This document shows positions 7,788 through 16,384 of a stretch of DNA of 64,000 bases, piece after piece. Position numbers and translations under genes: made by a program. The stretch comes from Flexicrinis sp001567485 (GTDB taxonomy: Bacteria > Chloroflexota > Anaerolineae > Aggregatilineales > Phototrophicaceae), in contig SZPI01000011.1 of the NCBI GenBank assembly GCA_030263635.1, positions 1-64,000 of the forward strand, given 5' to 3'. Within the stretch, counting starts at the first letter, position 1, and each line of letters begins with the position of its first letter. The notes below the pieces were generated by a model. That model was given only the letters and a program-made list of their open reading frames with translations. It did no database searches and had not been told where the DNA came from.

Positions 7788-8729
7788 TCACAGCCGGGCC
7801 TGATGGCTGTGGTTGGGCCGCGCCTTGACGCGATCCAGCTTCTCCACCAGCGCCTCGAACGGGGCAGTGCGCACGCCGGCCGTGAGATGCTTGACCATCA
7901 ACGCCTGCTGTTCCCCCGGCACGAAGCCCAGTCGTTCCATCGCGCCGCCCATCCAGTCCTGATAGCGCCGCACGCAGAACGTGATCGGCGTCTTGACGGC
8001 CGGGCCGATCATCTGCAGCGCGGCGTCGAGGATATGGGCAGCGTCCGGCAGGGTGTCGGGGTGCAGATAGCTCAAGACATAGATTCCGCGCCGTCCGGTG
8101 GAATACGCCACGTAACCCGCAACGCACCCGTCCTTGTGATACACCAAACGCGGCATATCGCTGGGCGGCATGGCAACGGGCTGCAGCAGCGGCGGCACGC
8201 ACTGTGCGATCAACCCCTGCACGCCGATGATGTCATTCTGCGTCTCTTCGGTCAGTTGGAAACGGCTCGGCATCGGCGCGTACATGCCGCGGCGCTGCCA
8301 CAGCTGCTGACGGGTGTAGACCGAAAACCCTGCCGTGCGCAGCACTTCGAACATCGCGCTATCTTCGGCGACTTCCGCGACCAGCGTATGCGCGCGCATT
8401 TTGCCGGCCTCGCGGGTTAAGGCGTCCAATACGTGCAGCCACGCCGTATCGTCGACCGCAGGTTCAGGCTCCGGCGCGACGTAGATGACGTGCGCGTTCG
8501 GCTCGTCGTCGCGCACTTTGATTTGGCCGATGACCGGAGCCTGTGGCCCGCGCGCGATCAATGTCGAGACGCCGCGCGACGGCAGCAGTATTCCCGTCAG
8601 GCTGCTGCTGCCGACCTCGGTGGTGAAGTGGGCCTCGTTATCCAAGCACACGCACGACTCGATCAACCGCCGTACGACGGGGAGATCGATCAATCCGACT
8701 GCATGGGTTTCGATTTCGCGCTGACTCAT
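7788..8729 (-). CDS. GNAT-fold protein of unknown substrate
   Basis: The 313-residue protein appears to carry two acetyltransferase-like halves. The N-terminal half (about 1-150) ends in FEVLRTAGFSVYTRQQLW, and the C-terminal half (about 160-290) contains GCVAGYVAYS and a final GAMERLGFVPG. Such -LGF- endings are typical of the GNAT fold. The acetyl-CoA loop (Q/R-x-x-G-x-G/A) is not convincing in either half, so activity is uncertain. It is separated by 183 bases from the R3H ATPase gene downstream on the same strand. Confidence 0.65.
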   Translation of the reverse strand: MSQREIETHAVGLIDLPVVRRLIESCVCLDNEAHFTTEVGSSSLTGILLPSRGVSTLIARGPQAPVIGQIKVRDDEPNAHVIYVAPEPEPAVDDTAWLHVLDALTREAGKMRAHTLVAEVAEDSAMFEVLRTAGFSVYTRQQLWQRRGMYAPMPSRFQLTEETQNDIIGVQGLIAQCVPPLLQPVAMPPSDMPRLVYHKDGCVAGYVAYSTGRRGIYVLSYLHPDTLPDAAHILDAALQMIGPAVKTPITFCVRRYQDWMGGAMERLGFVPGEQQALMVKHLTAGVRTAPFEALVEKLDRVKARPNHSHQARL

Positions 8730-8974
8730 AAGTGTACGATCAGTACGTCAACCATCCACCCATTATAACCCGACCGACCGGCGTTAGACGCGCGGAACAC
8801 GCAGCTTGAGGCTGAGCTTGTCCGGACGCGGCCGGTTTGGCACGGTGTACAGCGGTATTTCGGAGAGTCGACAGATCGCCGTTTGTTTCGCGGCGGCATA
8901 CACAAACGCGCCGGGGATCGTGCCGCCGGCGCGCTGTTCGTTCGTAGCGTTCCGCTGAGCTTGCGGCGCCTCGC

Positions 8975-10255
8975 TTAGTCGCCGGTGTTCGCGGCCGGGT
9001 CGGGCGTGGGCGTCTCCTGCGAGGCGACCTGTGTGGCGGTCGCGGCCATATCGGCGTACTGGTCGGTGATGACCGAGTCGCCGAGGAACCGCACGACGCT
9101 CACCCATGTGCGTCCGGGCTTGAGCATGATCGGCGTGTTGTCGCCGTAGATCAACTGGAGCGCGCTGCCGGGTTCGCGGTCACGGCGGCGCCAGAAGCCC
9201 TGAAAGTACTGGCCGTCACGGATCACGAATGCGCGGCCCTGATCCCACAGCGCGATCTCCAGCGACTCGTAGTTCGACCCTTCCGGGAACAGGTCAGGGC
9301 GGCGGTTGTGCGGCGCCTCGACGACGACGAGGTTGTCGGCCCACAGCTGCTCGCCGGTGGCGGCGTCGGTGTGCGGCACGCCGTCGGTGAAGCGCACGTA
9401 GCGGCCCGTCGCCGGGTCGTACTGCCAGCGGGCGTCGATCTGGCCGTACCAGTCGACTTGGATGTCGAGCGCCGGCTGGCCGCCCGCGTCGATAATGTCG
9501 CTGAACGCAAAGCCGAACGCACGGTAGGGCGTATTGACGCCGCGTTTGGTCGCCTTCTCCATCAGCTTGGCCGGCTCAAGGAACAGCGTATGCTCGAACG
9601 CCTTGCCTTCCTGCGGGATGCGAATGAACCCGGCGTCCTCGTTGTCGCCCTTGAGCGGCGAGAACGTTTGATAGACATACGGCGACGACAGGATCAGCCG
9701 CTGGATCGGCTCGGAGGTACCGGAGTACGCCAACAGGGCTTGATACATCGGCACCAGTTCGAGATCGAGCAGGCGCGCCGAGCGCACTGACCCGACCAGA
9801 TCGGGAAGCTGGCTGCGGTAGATGGCCGCAAAGCGCGTCACGCCCCCTTCCGCCTCGACCTCATACACTACGTCGGCCATGTTGACGTTGGTCTGCGGGC
9901 GCACGATGGGCGGGAAATTGCTGATCTTGACGATCAGGTTGCGCCGATTGCGCGCTTCCTCGTTCGGATACAGCTGCCCGGTCAGCGGGTTGATGCCCTC
10001 CGGGTACGAGAACGGGCCGATGGGCGTCGGTGTCGGCGTCGGGGTGGTCGTAGGCGTGCTGGTCGGCGTGAACGTTTCCGTCGGCAGCGGAGTCGGCGTG
10101 CGCGTCGGCCCCGGCGGGGTGTTCGTGATGAACAGGATCGGTTCCGGATTAGGCGTGTTGGTGTTGAAAAGCTGCGCCTCCGTCGGCGCGCTCATCAACA
10201 CGCTGATGGCGAATCCGGCCAATACAAGCGGCGCGATGCGGAAGAATCGGGTCAT
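8975..10255 (-). CDS. DUF3048 (YerB-type) exported protein
   Basis: ATG 10255 gives 426 residues beginning with a signal segment (about 1-27). The in-frame TTG at 10282 is less likely. A Pro/Thr-rich linker of TPTPT type (about 40-80) leads to the DUF3048 domain, which opens with NPLTGQ and carries RPQTNVNMADVVYEVEAEGG and GSVRSAR motifs. YerB-like proteins are anchored outside the membrane; their function is unknown, though the fold was linked to envelope biology. The linker is the spacer common in exported proteins of this phylum. Confidence 0.88.
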   Translation of the reverse strand: MTRFFRIAPLVLAGFAISVLMSAPTEAQLFNTNTPNPEPILFITNTPPGPTRTPTPLPTETFTPTSTPTTTPTPTPTPIGPFSYPEGINPLTGQLYPNEEARNRRNLIVKISNFPPIVRPQTNVNMADVVYEVEAEGGVTRFAAIYRSQLPDLVGSVRSARLLDLELVPMYQALLAYSGTSEPIQRLILSSPYVYQTFSPLKGDNEDAGFIRIPQEGKAFEHTLFLEPAKLMEKATKRGVNTPYRAFGFAFSDIIDAGGQPALDIQVDWYGQIDARWQYDPATGRYVRFTDGVPHTDAATGEQLWADNLVVVEAPHNRRPDLFPEGSNYESLEIALWDQGRAFVIRDGQYFQGFWRRRDREPGSALQLIYGDNTPIMLKPGRTWVSVVRFLGDSVITDQYADMAATATQVASQETPTPDPAANTGD

Positions 10256-10467
10256 AAGCGAGGACGTCCCTCTAGTGGTCAAGCCGCAGGACAGTATACG
10301 AGTGGGCCGGGAACCGGGCTAGGGCGCGGTCGATTGGCGTAGAGCAAGCGGCGGACGTTGTGAACGTATGGTGTCGTGATTCCACGCGTGCGAGCGCGGG
10401 CCGGGACAGCCGCTTAATCTGTCGAGCCTGACCTCGTTTATGAGACGGCCGGGGTGGACGAGTATGG

Positions 10468-10473
10468 TATAGT
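10468..10473 (+). promoter_or_regulatory. -10 box of the MBL hydrolase gene
   Basis: TATAGT lies 32 bases before the GTG start, with a strong GGGGAGGAA ribosome site between. No convincing -35 box. Confidence 0.35.
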
Positions 10474-10505
10474 CCTGCCCACACAACCCCGGGGAGGAAT
10501 GTGAC

Positions 10506-11297
10506 GTGACAGGATCGTTCTACAAAATGGCGCTGGGCAGCTGGGCGCTGACCATCATTCAAGATCAGTATACGCAAGGGGATCCGGCGAATTTTGCGGC
10601 GAACGCCACGGCTGAGGCGCTGGACGCCGTGTTGACGGCCAACGGCTTGAATCGCGCTGTCTTCAAGTGGGCTATCAATATCGTGTTCATCGAGACCGGC
10701 GAGCGCAGAGTCTTGATCGACACCGGCGTCGGCGGTGACGAGGCCCGTCTGCTGCCGACGCTTAGACTGCTCGAAGTCAACCCGGCAAGCGTTACCGATA
10801 TTCTGATCTCGCACAGCCACATGGATCACGTCGGCGGGCTGTCGGACGACGTAACCGCCGCCTTTCCGAACGCCGCCGTGATGATCGGCCAAACCGAGTT
10901 CGACGTGCAGGCCGCGGCGCTCTCCCGGCTGATGCCGTATGCGCAGGCCGACCTCCTGCGGGTCATGCCGGACAGCGGCGAATGGCTGCCGGGGATCACG
11001 GCGATACCGGCGTTCGGCCACACGCCGGGCCACACGGCGTTCTTGCTTGAGAACGACGGCGAGTCGCTGCTGATGCTGATGGACGCGGCCAACAACAACG
11101 TGGTCTCGCTAACACGGCTGGACTGGGCGTTTCGTCTCGATGCCGACCCGGCGGCGGCGTCTGCGACACGGCGCGCGCTGCTTGAAAAAGCGGTCACGGA
11201 GAACCGGCGCGTATTCGGGTATCACTTCGCGTTTCCCGGTGTTGGCTTTGTTGTGCCAGACGGCGCCGGATACCGCTGGGTGGTTCTAACGCCTTAG
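10506..11297 (+). CDS. MBL-fold metallo-hydrolase
   Basis: The 263-residue protein carries the metal-binding signature HSHMDHVG (His103, His105, Asp107, His108) and a later HTPGH (about 174-178) that supplies another histidine. An N-terminal IDTGVGGD strand-turn (71-78) is typical of the quorum-quenching lactonase/PNKD-like branch. Members hydrolyse lactones, thioesters or phosphoesters; the substrate cannot be told. GTG 10506 is preferred because GGGGAGG sits eight to nine bases upstream and the GTG at 10501 leads straight to a stop. Confidence 0.88.
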   Translation: MTGSFYKMALGSWALTIIQDQYTQGDPANFAANATAEALDAVLTANGLNRAVFKWAINIVFIETGERRVLIDTGVGGDEARLLPTLRLLEVNPASVTDILISHSHMDHVGGLSDDVTAAFPNAAVMIGQTEFDVQAAALSRLMPYAQADLLRVMPDSGEWLPGITAIPAFGHTPGHTAFLLENDGESLLMLMDAANNNVVSLTRLDWAFRLDADPAAASATRRALLEKAVTENRRVFGYHFAFPGVGFVVPDGAGYRWVVLTP

Positions 11298-11311
11298 GCG
11301 GTTGGCCGCGC

Positions 11312-11317
11312 TATACT
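11312..11317 (+). promoter_or_regulatory. -10 box of ilvD
   Basis: TATACT is found 35 bases before the ATG of ilvD and 15 bases after the preceding stop. The -35 region is not recognisable. Confidence 0.35.
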
Positions 11318-11351
11318 GGTACGCGCACATCAGCACTTGGGAATCCACCTT

Positions 11352-13073
11352 ATGACCAATTCAGACGTAACAACCCAACTGAATGCCCGCAGCCGGACGC
11401 TCGTCGAAGGCGACAACCGCGCTGGCGCGCGCGCGATGCTCAAGGCCATCGGCCTGACCGATGACGACCTCAAGAAGCCGTTGATCGCCATCGCCAACAC
11501 ATGGACGGAGATCGGCCCTTGCAACCACAACCACCTGCGCATCCTCAGCAGTTCCATCAAAGAGAGCATTCGCAGGGCGGGCGGTACGCCGTTGGAGTTC
11601 AACACCATCAGCATCAGCGACGGCATCACGATGGGTACTGAAGGCATGAAGGCCAGCCTGATCAGCCGCGAAATGGTGGCCGACAGCATCGAGCTGGTGA
11701 CACGCGCCAACTACTTCGACGGCGTGATCGCGATCTCGTCGTGCGACAAGACCATTCCCGGCACGATCATGGCGCTGCTGCGGCTTGATCTGCCGAGCGT
11801 GATGATCTACGGCGGCAGCATCGCCCCCGGCCACTACAACGGCCGCGACCTGACCGTTCAAGACGTGTTCGAGGCGATTGGCGCGTATGCCGCTGACCGT
11901 ATCAGCCGTGAGGAATTCGCCGCTATCGAAAATGAAGCCTGTCCGGGGCCGGGGGCATGCGGCGGGCAGTTCACCGCCAACACGATGTCGATGGTTGCTG
12001 AACTCATGGGTATCTCGCCGATGGGCGTCAACGACGTGCCGGCCGTGGGCGCGGACAAAGTCACCGTGTCCGAGGAGAAGAAGGGCGCGGCGGCGCGGGT
12101 CGGCGAGCTGATCCTCGACCTGATCGAGCGTGACTGGCGGCCGTCGAAATTCATCACGCGCAAGAGCCTCGAAAACGCGATTGTCGGCGCGGCCGGAAGC
12201 GGCGGCAGCACCAACGCCATCCTGCACACACTCGCCTTCGCCCGCGAAGCCGGCATTCCCTTCACGCTCGACGACATCGAGAACATCAGCAGTCACGTAC
12301 CGCTGCTGGTCGATATGAAACCGACCGGCAAATACACCGCGGTCGATCTGCACGAGGCCGGCGGGATCCGCTTGTTCGCGCGGCGTATGCTGGAGGGCGG
12401 ATACCTACACGGCGATGTGATGACCGTGACCGGCCGCACGCTGACGGAGGAGGCCGCGGCCGCGCGCGAAACCCCCGGTCAGCGCGTGATCGCCCCGCTT
12501 GACGCGCCGATCAACGACAGCGGCGGGTTGGTCGTGCTCAAGGGCAACCTCGCGCCGCGCGGCGCAGTGATCAAGCGCAAGGGGGACGAGCCGACGTATC
12601 ACAAGGGGCCCGCGCGCGTGTTCGACCGCGAAGAGGACGCGATGGACGCCGTACAGCACGGCCGGATCGTCGCGGGGGATGTCGTGATCATCCGCTATGA
12701 AGGGCCTGTCGGTGGCCCCGGCATGCGCGAGATGCTTGGCGTGACCGCGGCGCTGACCGGCCAGAACCTCGGCCGTGACGTGCTGCTCATCACTGACGGG
12801 CGCTTTAGCGGGGCGACGAAAGGCATGTGCATCGGCCATGTCGCGCCGGAGGCGATGATCGGCGGGCCGATTGGCCTGCTGCGCGAGGGCGACATCATCG
12901 AGTGCGATATCGCCACCCGAAGCCTCAACGTGCTGCTCAGCGAGGAAGAACTCGAAGCGCGGCGCGCGGCATGGGTTGCGCCCAAACCGCACTACGCCAG
13001 CGGCGTGATGCGCAAGTACGCCAACACCGCGCTGCAAGCTGATGACGGCGCAGTGACCAACGTGTTCGCTTAG
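11352..13073 (+). CDS. ilvD: Dihydroxy-acid dehydratase
   Basis: The enzyme removes water from 2,3-dihydroxy-isovalerate and -methylvalerate, the third common step of valine and isoleucine synthesis. It has 573 residues from ATG 11352, normal for the family; a TTG at 11337 is the alternative. The iron-sulfur cysteines are present: Cys57 in IGPCNHN, Cys131 in SSCDKTIPG and Cys203 in GPGACGGQFTANTM. The C-terminal DGRFSGATKG motif is intact. No other branched-chain gene is in the window, so it stands alone. It ends at a bidirectional terminator shared with ccmD. Confidence 0.97.
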   Translation: MTNSDVTTQLNARSRTLVEGDNRAGARAMLKAIGLTDDDLKKPLIAIANTWTEIGPCNHNHLRILSSSIKESIRRAGGTPLEFNTISISDGITMGTEGMKASLISREMVADSIELVTRANYFDGVIAISSCDKTIPGTIMALLRLDLPSVMIYGGSIAPGHYNGRDLTVQDVFEAIGAYAADRISREEFAAIENEACPGPGACGGQFTANTMSMVAELMGISPMGVNDVPAVGADKVTVSEEKKGAAARVGELILDLIERDWRPSKFITRKSLENAIVGAAGSGGSTNAILHTLAFAREAGIPFTLDDIENISSHVPLLVDMKPTGKYTAVDLHEAGGIRLFARRMLEGGYLHGDVMTVTGRTLTEEAAAARETPGQRVIAPLDAPINDSGGLVVLKGNLAPRGAVIKRKGDEPTYHKGPARVFDREEDAMDAVQHGRIVAGDVVIIRYEGPVGGPGMREMLGVTAALTGQNLGRDVLLITDGRFSGATKGMCIGHVAPEAMIGGPIGLLREGDIIECDIATRSLNVLLSEEELEARRAAWVAPKPHYASGVMRKYANTALQADDGAVTNVFA

Positions 13074-13161
13074 AAGTGCGATAGAACGCGCCGAGCGCAG
13101 GACGCTGAGAATCAGCCGGCGCTCTCGACGGGTCTGCGGATGCACGAGGACGTGAGATCAA

Positions 13162-13191
13162 AAAAGGCGCTCCGGTTATGGGGCGCCTTTT
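13162..13191. terminator. Bidirectional terminator between ilvD and ccmD
   Basis: A 9-bp inverted repeat (13162-13170 with 13183-13191) has A's on its left arm and T's on its right. It can therefore end transcription from ilvD (+) and from ccmC-ccmD (-), which converge here. Confidence 0.8.
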
Positions 13192-13217
13192 CGTTTGCGT
13201 AGCGTGCGGCGGGCTGG

Positions 13218-13352
13218 CTACTGGTCGGCGTTCAGCTCGTGCAGGGCGTGTTCGGCGCTGCGCAGCCGTGTCCAAATACTGACGACGAGGCCGCCCATGA
13301 CGAGCGCGACGACGGCCACGCCCAAGTACAGATATTCGGCAGTTTGCGGCAT
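13218..13352 (-). CDS. ccmD: CcmD-like small membrane protein of the heme export machinery
   Basis: This 44-codon gene encodes a single hydrophobic helix (about residues 8-26, LYLGVAVVALVMG) followed by a charged tail with RLRSAEHALHEL. This is the typical shape of CcmD, which helps release holo-CcmE from the CcmABC transporter. It begins 15 bases after the ccmC stop with a GGAGG site at the right distance. Its size and its position behind ccmC are the main support; CcmD proteins share little sequence. Confidence 0.75.
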   Translation of the reverse strand: MPQTAEYLYLGVAVVALVMGGLVVSIWTRLRSAEHALHELNADQ

Positions 13353-13367
13353 GTATAAATCCTCCGG

Positions 13368-14114
13368 TTAGTCGCGTTCGGCGCGGCGGCGGGCGACGCG
13401 TTCGAGCAGGTTTTGAAGGCGGATGCGATGCCAGATCAACGTCCACGGCAGCAGCACGCCCCAGATAATCAGGTTGGGAACCAGCGCGACCGCCGTGCCG
13501 ACGGTGGCCTCGAACGTGCCTTCGGCGTTCTGCGGGCTGGCGCCGATCACCACCGGATGAATGGTGTCTGGCCGGATGCGGATGATGACCAGCGTGTAGA
13601 TCACGGTGACGAACGCGATGATGCCGTACACCGCGGCGAACCGCCGGCGCTGATCGGGGTTCTCGATCGCCCCGCGCAGCATCAGATACGCCGCGTAGGT
13701 CAGCGCCATGATCGCGGCGGATGTCAGGCGCGGATCCCACGTCCACCATGTGTTCCAGATCGGGCGCGCCCAGATCGAGCCGGTCGCCAGCGTTACGACG
13801 GAGAACGCGAGGCCGACCTCGATGCCGCTCAGCGCGAGCGTGTCCCACTTGACGTTACGGGTGCGCAAGTAGCCGATTCCGCCGACGACCGCGGCGCTGA
13901 ATGCGACGAACGCGCCGAAGAAGGACGGCATGTGGATGTAGAACAAACGCTGGACGTCACCCTGATCGGCGTCAGGGCTGACGATGAACAGCGCGAGGAT
14001 CAACCCGACCACCAGCGCGATGGCCGTGACGGCGGTCAAAATGAGCAGCCGGCGGGGAAGCGGGGTACGAGCGACTTCGACTTGTAGGACGGGGGATTGC
14101 CTGACGGCACGCAT
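13368..14114 (-). CDS. ccmC: Cytochrome c biogenesis protein CcmC (heme-handling membrane protein)
   Basis: The 248-residue polytopic protein has about six membrane segments and the tryptophan-rich WWTWDPRL motif that binds heme on the outer face. It also has the FYIHMPSFFGAF segment that supplies a heme-ligand histidine. CcmC loads heme onto the chaperone CcmE in system I cytochrome c maturation. Only ccmC and ccmD are seen; ccmA, ccmB, ccmE and ccmF would have to be elsewhere. The start may be the GTG/ATG at 14114 or a slightly internal codon. Confidence 0.92.
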   Translation of the reverse strand: MRAVRQSPVLQVEVARTPLPRRLLILTAVTAIALVVGLILALFIVSPDADQGDVQRLFYIHMPSFFGAFVAFSAAVVGGIGYLRTRNVKWDTLALSGIEVGLAFSVVTLATGSIWARPIWNTWWTWDPRLTSAAIMALTYAAYLMLRGAIENPDQRRRFAAVYGIIAFVTVIYTLVIIRIRPDTIHPVVIGASPQNAEGTFEATVGTAVALVPNLIIWGVLLPWTLIWHRIRLQNLLERVARRRAERD

Positions 14115-14243
14115 AGGTGAGGACTCCTGCCTGTCTCGAACCTAACAAAATCTCCAGAAAACTCCAGAAGTATACAAACGCTAGGAAGTATTGCCTAGAG
14201 AATGTAACGCTAGAGCTTCACGGTTTGGCGTACAATGGTCGAG

Positions 14244-14249
14244 TATAAT
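14244..14249 (+). promoter_or_regulatory. -10 box of the roadblock/membrane protein pair
   Basis: A perfect TATAAT lies 58 bases before the ATG at 14308 in the AT-rich spacer divergent from ccmC. A partial -35 (TTGGCG at 14225) is at too short a spacing to be sure. Confidence 0.4.
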
Positions 14250-14307
14250 GTGAGTCCGCAGCAATAAGGGCGACATACGCCATGTTTACAGCGTGAGGGT
14301 TGACACT

Positions 14308-15450
14308 ATGGCTGACGCACGCATCATCACGTTGGATCCGTCAGGAGCCGCAGGCCGGATGGTTCGCAGCGCATTGGAACTACTGGATCTCGTGCCAGTT
14401 CAGGTCGATGCGCCGACGGTTGACGCTGCGATGCGTGAGATTGACCGTGGGGCCACGCTGTTTGTGGTCGCAGAGGAACTCGACGCGCAGTCCGGCAGCG
14501 AGATCGCCGCGCAGGTGGCCGACCACAACGATGACATCGCGGTCGTGCTGATCACCGAAGACGACGTGGACACGCCGCACGATTCGGTCGTGGCGATCAG
14601 CCGCGGCAGCGCCATCTCGTTCGTGCGCGCCGTCGATGCGGCGATCCATCACCGCAGCATCCGCGATGCCGTCCGCCGTACCGCCGCCATTCCCCTTCTG
14701 GCCGAACCCGATAACTCATATATCCCGCACATTGATCCGGTCGCGCTTGACAGCGTGCTTGATCAGCTTCAGATCGACCTCGGCGCGCTGGGGCTTCTGC
14801 TGGCGACCCGCACCGGCCATCTGGTGGTGTCGAAAGGGGCGTTTGGCTCGCTGGACGTAGACCGTCTGGTGGGGATGCTTGCGCCTACCATGAAGGCTGG
14901 CCGTGACGTTCGGGACGTTGTCGGCGGGCAGATTTCGACCGTGCAGTTCTATGACGGCGAATCGTACGCAGTCTTTGTGCTGTCGATCGGGCTGCATCAT
15001 TTTCTGTGCGTGCTGTACGGCGGGTCGAACGGCGCGCGCCAGTTCGGCGCAGTGAACCGGTTTGGCCGGCGCGGCGCCGAAGATATTATCGCCCGAATCG
15101 GCGCGGATGCGTTCATCTGGCAGCCCACCGCGCAGGAACCGGAGCCGGTGCGTTCGACCGCGCGCATGAGGGCCGTCCGGCTTGAGCGCAGCGACTCGAC
15201 GCTTGAAGTGCCGCTGGCGAAGGCCGAATTCATCGAGACGACGCCGGAGTACGTTCCTGAGCCGGAACTCACGCTCGAACCGATTGAGAACCTCGACCTC
15301 GACGCGCTGTTCGGCGATGATGTCGCGCTCGATGGCGACGCCGAGCACCTCTTTGACCTCGACGTGCTTGAGGACTTGACCAAGTCGACTCAGGCCGGAA
15401 AAGGCAAGCTGGACTGGGATCAGGCGAAGGAAATCGGCCTGATCTCGTGA
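14308..15450 (+). CDS. Pseudo-receiver plus roadblock/LC7 domain protein
   Basis: ATG 14308 is preferred over GTG 14293 because a GAGGG site sits eight bases before it (380 aa). Residues 1-115 look like a CheY-type alpha/beta receiver, but the strand that should end in the phosphorylated Asp reads LFVVAEEL, so it is probably not a phospho-acceptor. Residues about 148-255 fit the roadblock/LC7 fold (DLGALGLLLATRTGHLVV and following strands), which binds and regulates small GTPases. The last 90 residues are acidic and unstructured. Its stop overlaps the start of the membrane protein gene downstream, so the two are translationally coupled. Confidence 0.7.
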   Translation: MADARIITLDPSGAAGRMVRSALELLDLVPVQVDAPTVDAAMREIDRGATLFVVAEELDAQSGSEIAAQVADHNDDIAVVLITEDDVDTPHDSVVAISRGSAISFVRAVDAAIHHRSIRDAVRRTAAIPLLAEPDNSYIPHIDPVALDSVLDQLQIDLGALGLLLATRTGHLVVSKGAFGSLDVDRLVGMLAPTMKAGRDVRDVVGGQISTVQFYDGESYAVFVLSIGLHHFLCVLYGGSNGARQFGAVNRFGRRGAEDIIARIGADAFIWQPTAQEPEPVRSTARMRAVRLERSDSTLEVPLAKAEFIETTPEYVPEPELTLEPIENLDLDALFGDDVALDGDAEHLFDLDVLEDLTKSTQAGKGKLDWDQAKEIGLIS

Positions 15451-16361
15451 ACCCGATCTATCGTGCGGAAGTACGACATCAAGACTACGTGCTGCGCACC
15501 AACCGCAGCCCGACGCTTTGGATTGTAGTGGCGCTGGTGCTGCTGGTTCCCGCGCTGATCGCGTCGGGCGCGTTCACTGTACTGGTTGGCGTGCTGGGCG
15601 CGCGCCTGCCGCCGATCCCCCTGTTCTCCGACATTGATAGCATGAGCGAGGTGTTCTATACCGTCGGCGCGGTCTCGCTGATTACGATGAATCTGGCGCA
15701 TTATCTCGTCGTCGCGCTGGTATCGAGCGGCCTCGCCGTGATGAGCGTGCAGCGCGAGCAGCGCAACAGGACGTGGGACATTCTGGTGCTGACCCAGCAG
15801 AACGCACGGGCGATCGCGTTGGGTAAGGTCGCCGCGTCGCTGTGGGTGCTGCGCCGCGATACCGCCATCGTAACGATCCTGCGCGTCGGCTTGCTGATGC
15901 TGGCCGTTGACCTCATCCGCGATTTGTACGTCGGTTCGCAGTTCACGCCGTTCGACGCGCTGTTCCTGACGCTGTGGGTCGTGTTGTGGACGGTGATGGA
16001 CACCGTGCTGTCGGTTGCGGCCGCGATTGCTTCGACGCTGATCCCGCAGTGGCGTCCCGTGATGCTGCCGGTGGCGCTGGCCGTGCGCGGGATCACACTG
16101 TTCGGCGGTGTGTTCTGGCTGGCGGGGATGATCAACCGGATGCTCAGCGCGCCGGATCGCCTCGGGTTTATCGTGTACGGGCTGATCGGCTTGATGATCC
16201 TCGCCGGATTTGTGCTTGTCGCGATGCGTGTGGTGGAGATCGCTGCGCGCTTGGCGCACGCTTCCCCGTATCGAGCGCCCCGTCCCGCCTTCCGAAACCG
16301 ACCGCCGTCCGCAGATTCAGAACCGCGTGCAATCCCGCCGCTGCCGCAGGGCGAAGGTTAG
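15447..16361 (+). CDS. Polytopic membrane protein, ABC-2 permease-like
   Basis: The 304-residue protein shows about six membrane helices. A soluble stretch near residues 95-130 (SVQREQRNRTWDILVLTQQ) resembles the coupling region of ABC-2 type permeases, where R-E-x-x-x-x-T-W-E-x-L-x-x-T is common. No ATPase gene accompanies it. It overlaps the roadblock gene by four bases (GTGA) and starts with GTG. Function unknown; export or membrane regulation by a GTPase switch is possible but only inferred from the neighbour. Confidence 0.7.
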   Translation: MNPIYRAEVRHQDYVLRTNRSPTLWIVVALVLLVPALIASGAFTVLVGVLGARLPPIPLFSDIDSMSEVFYTVGAVSLITMNLAHYLVVALVSSGLAVMSVQREQRNRTWDILVLTQQNARAIALGKVAASLWVLRRDTAIVTILRVGLLMLAVDLIRDLYVGSQFTPFDALFLTLWVVLWTVMDTVLSVAAAIASTLIPQWRPVMLPVALAVRGITLFGGVFWLAGMINRMLSAPDRLGFIVYGLIGLMILAGFVLVAMRVVEIAARLAHASPYRAPRPAFRNRPPSADSEPRAIPPLPQGEG

Positions 16362-16384
16362 CCGCCGTCAATCGTCCCGCGCGG

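Noticed and set aside
8784..8974. Minus-strand frame between the GNAT-like and DUF3048 genes with a plausible-looking C-terminal peptide
   Set aside because: The last 50 codons read smoothly, but there is no start codon with a ribosome site and the frame continues out of phase into the DUF3048 gene. Kept as noise.
10021..10110. Period-6 repeat that might be a CRISPR or tandem array
   Set aside because: It is the coding region of the Thr/Pro linker of the DUF3048 protein.
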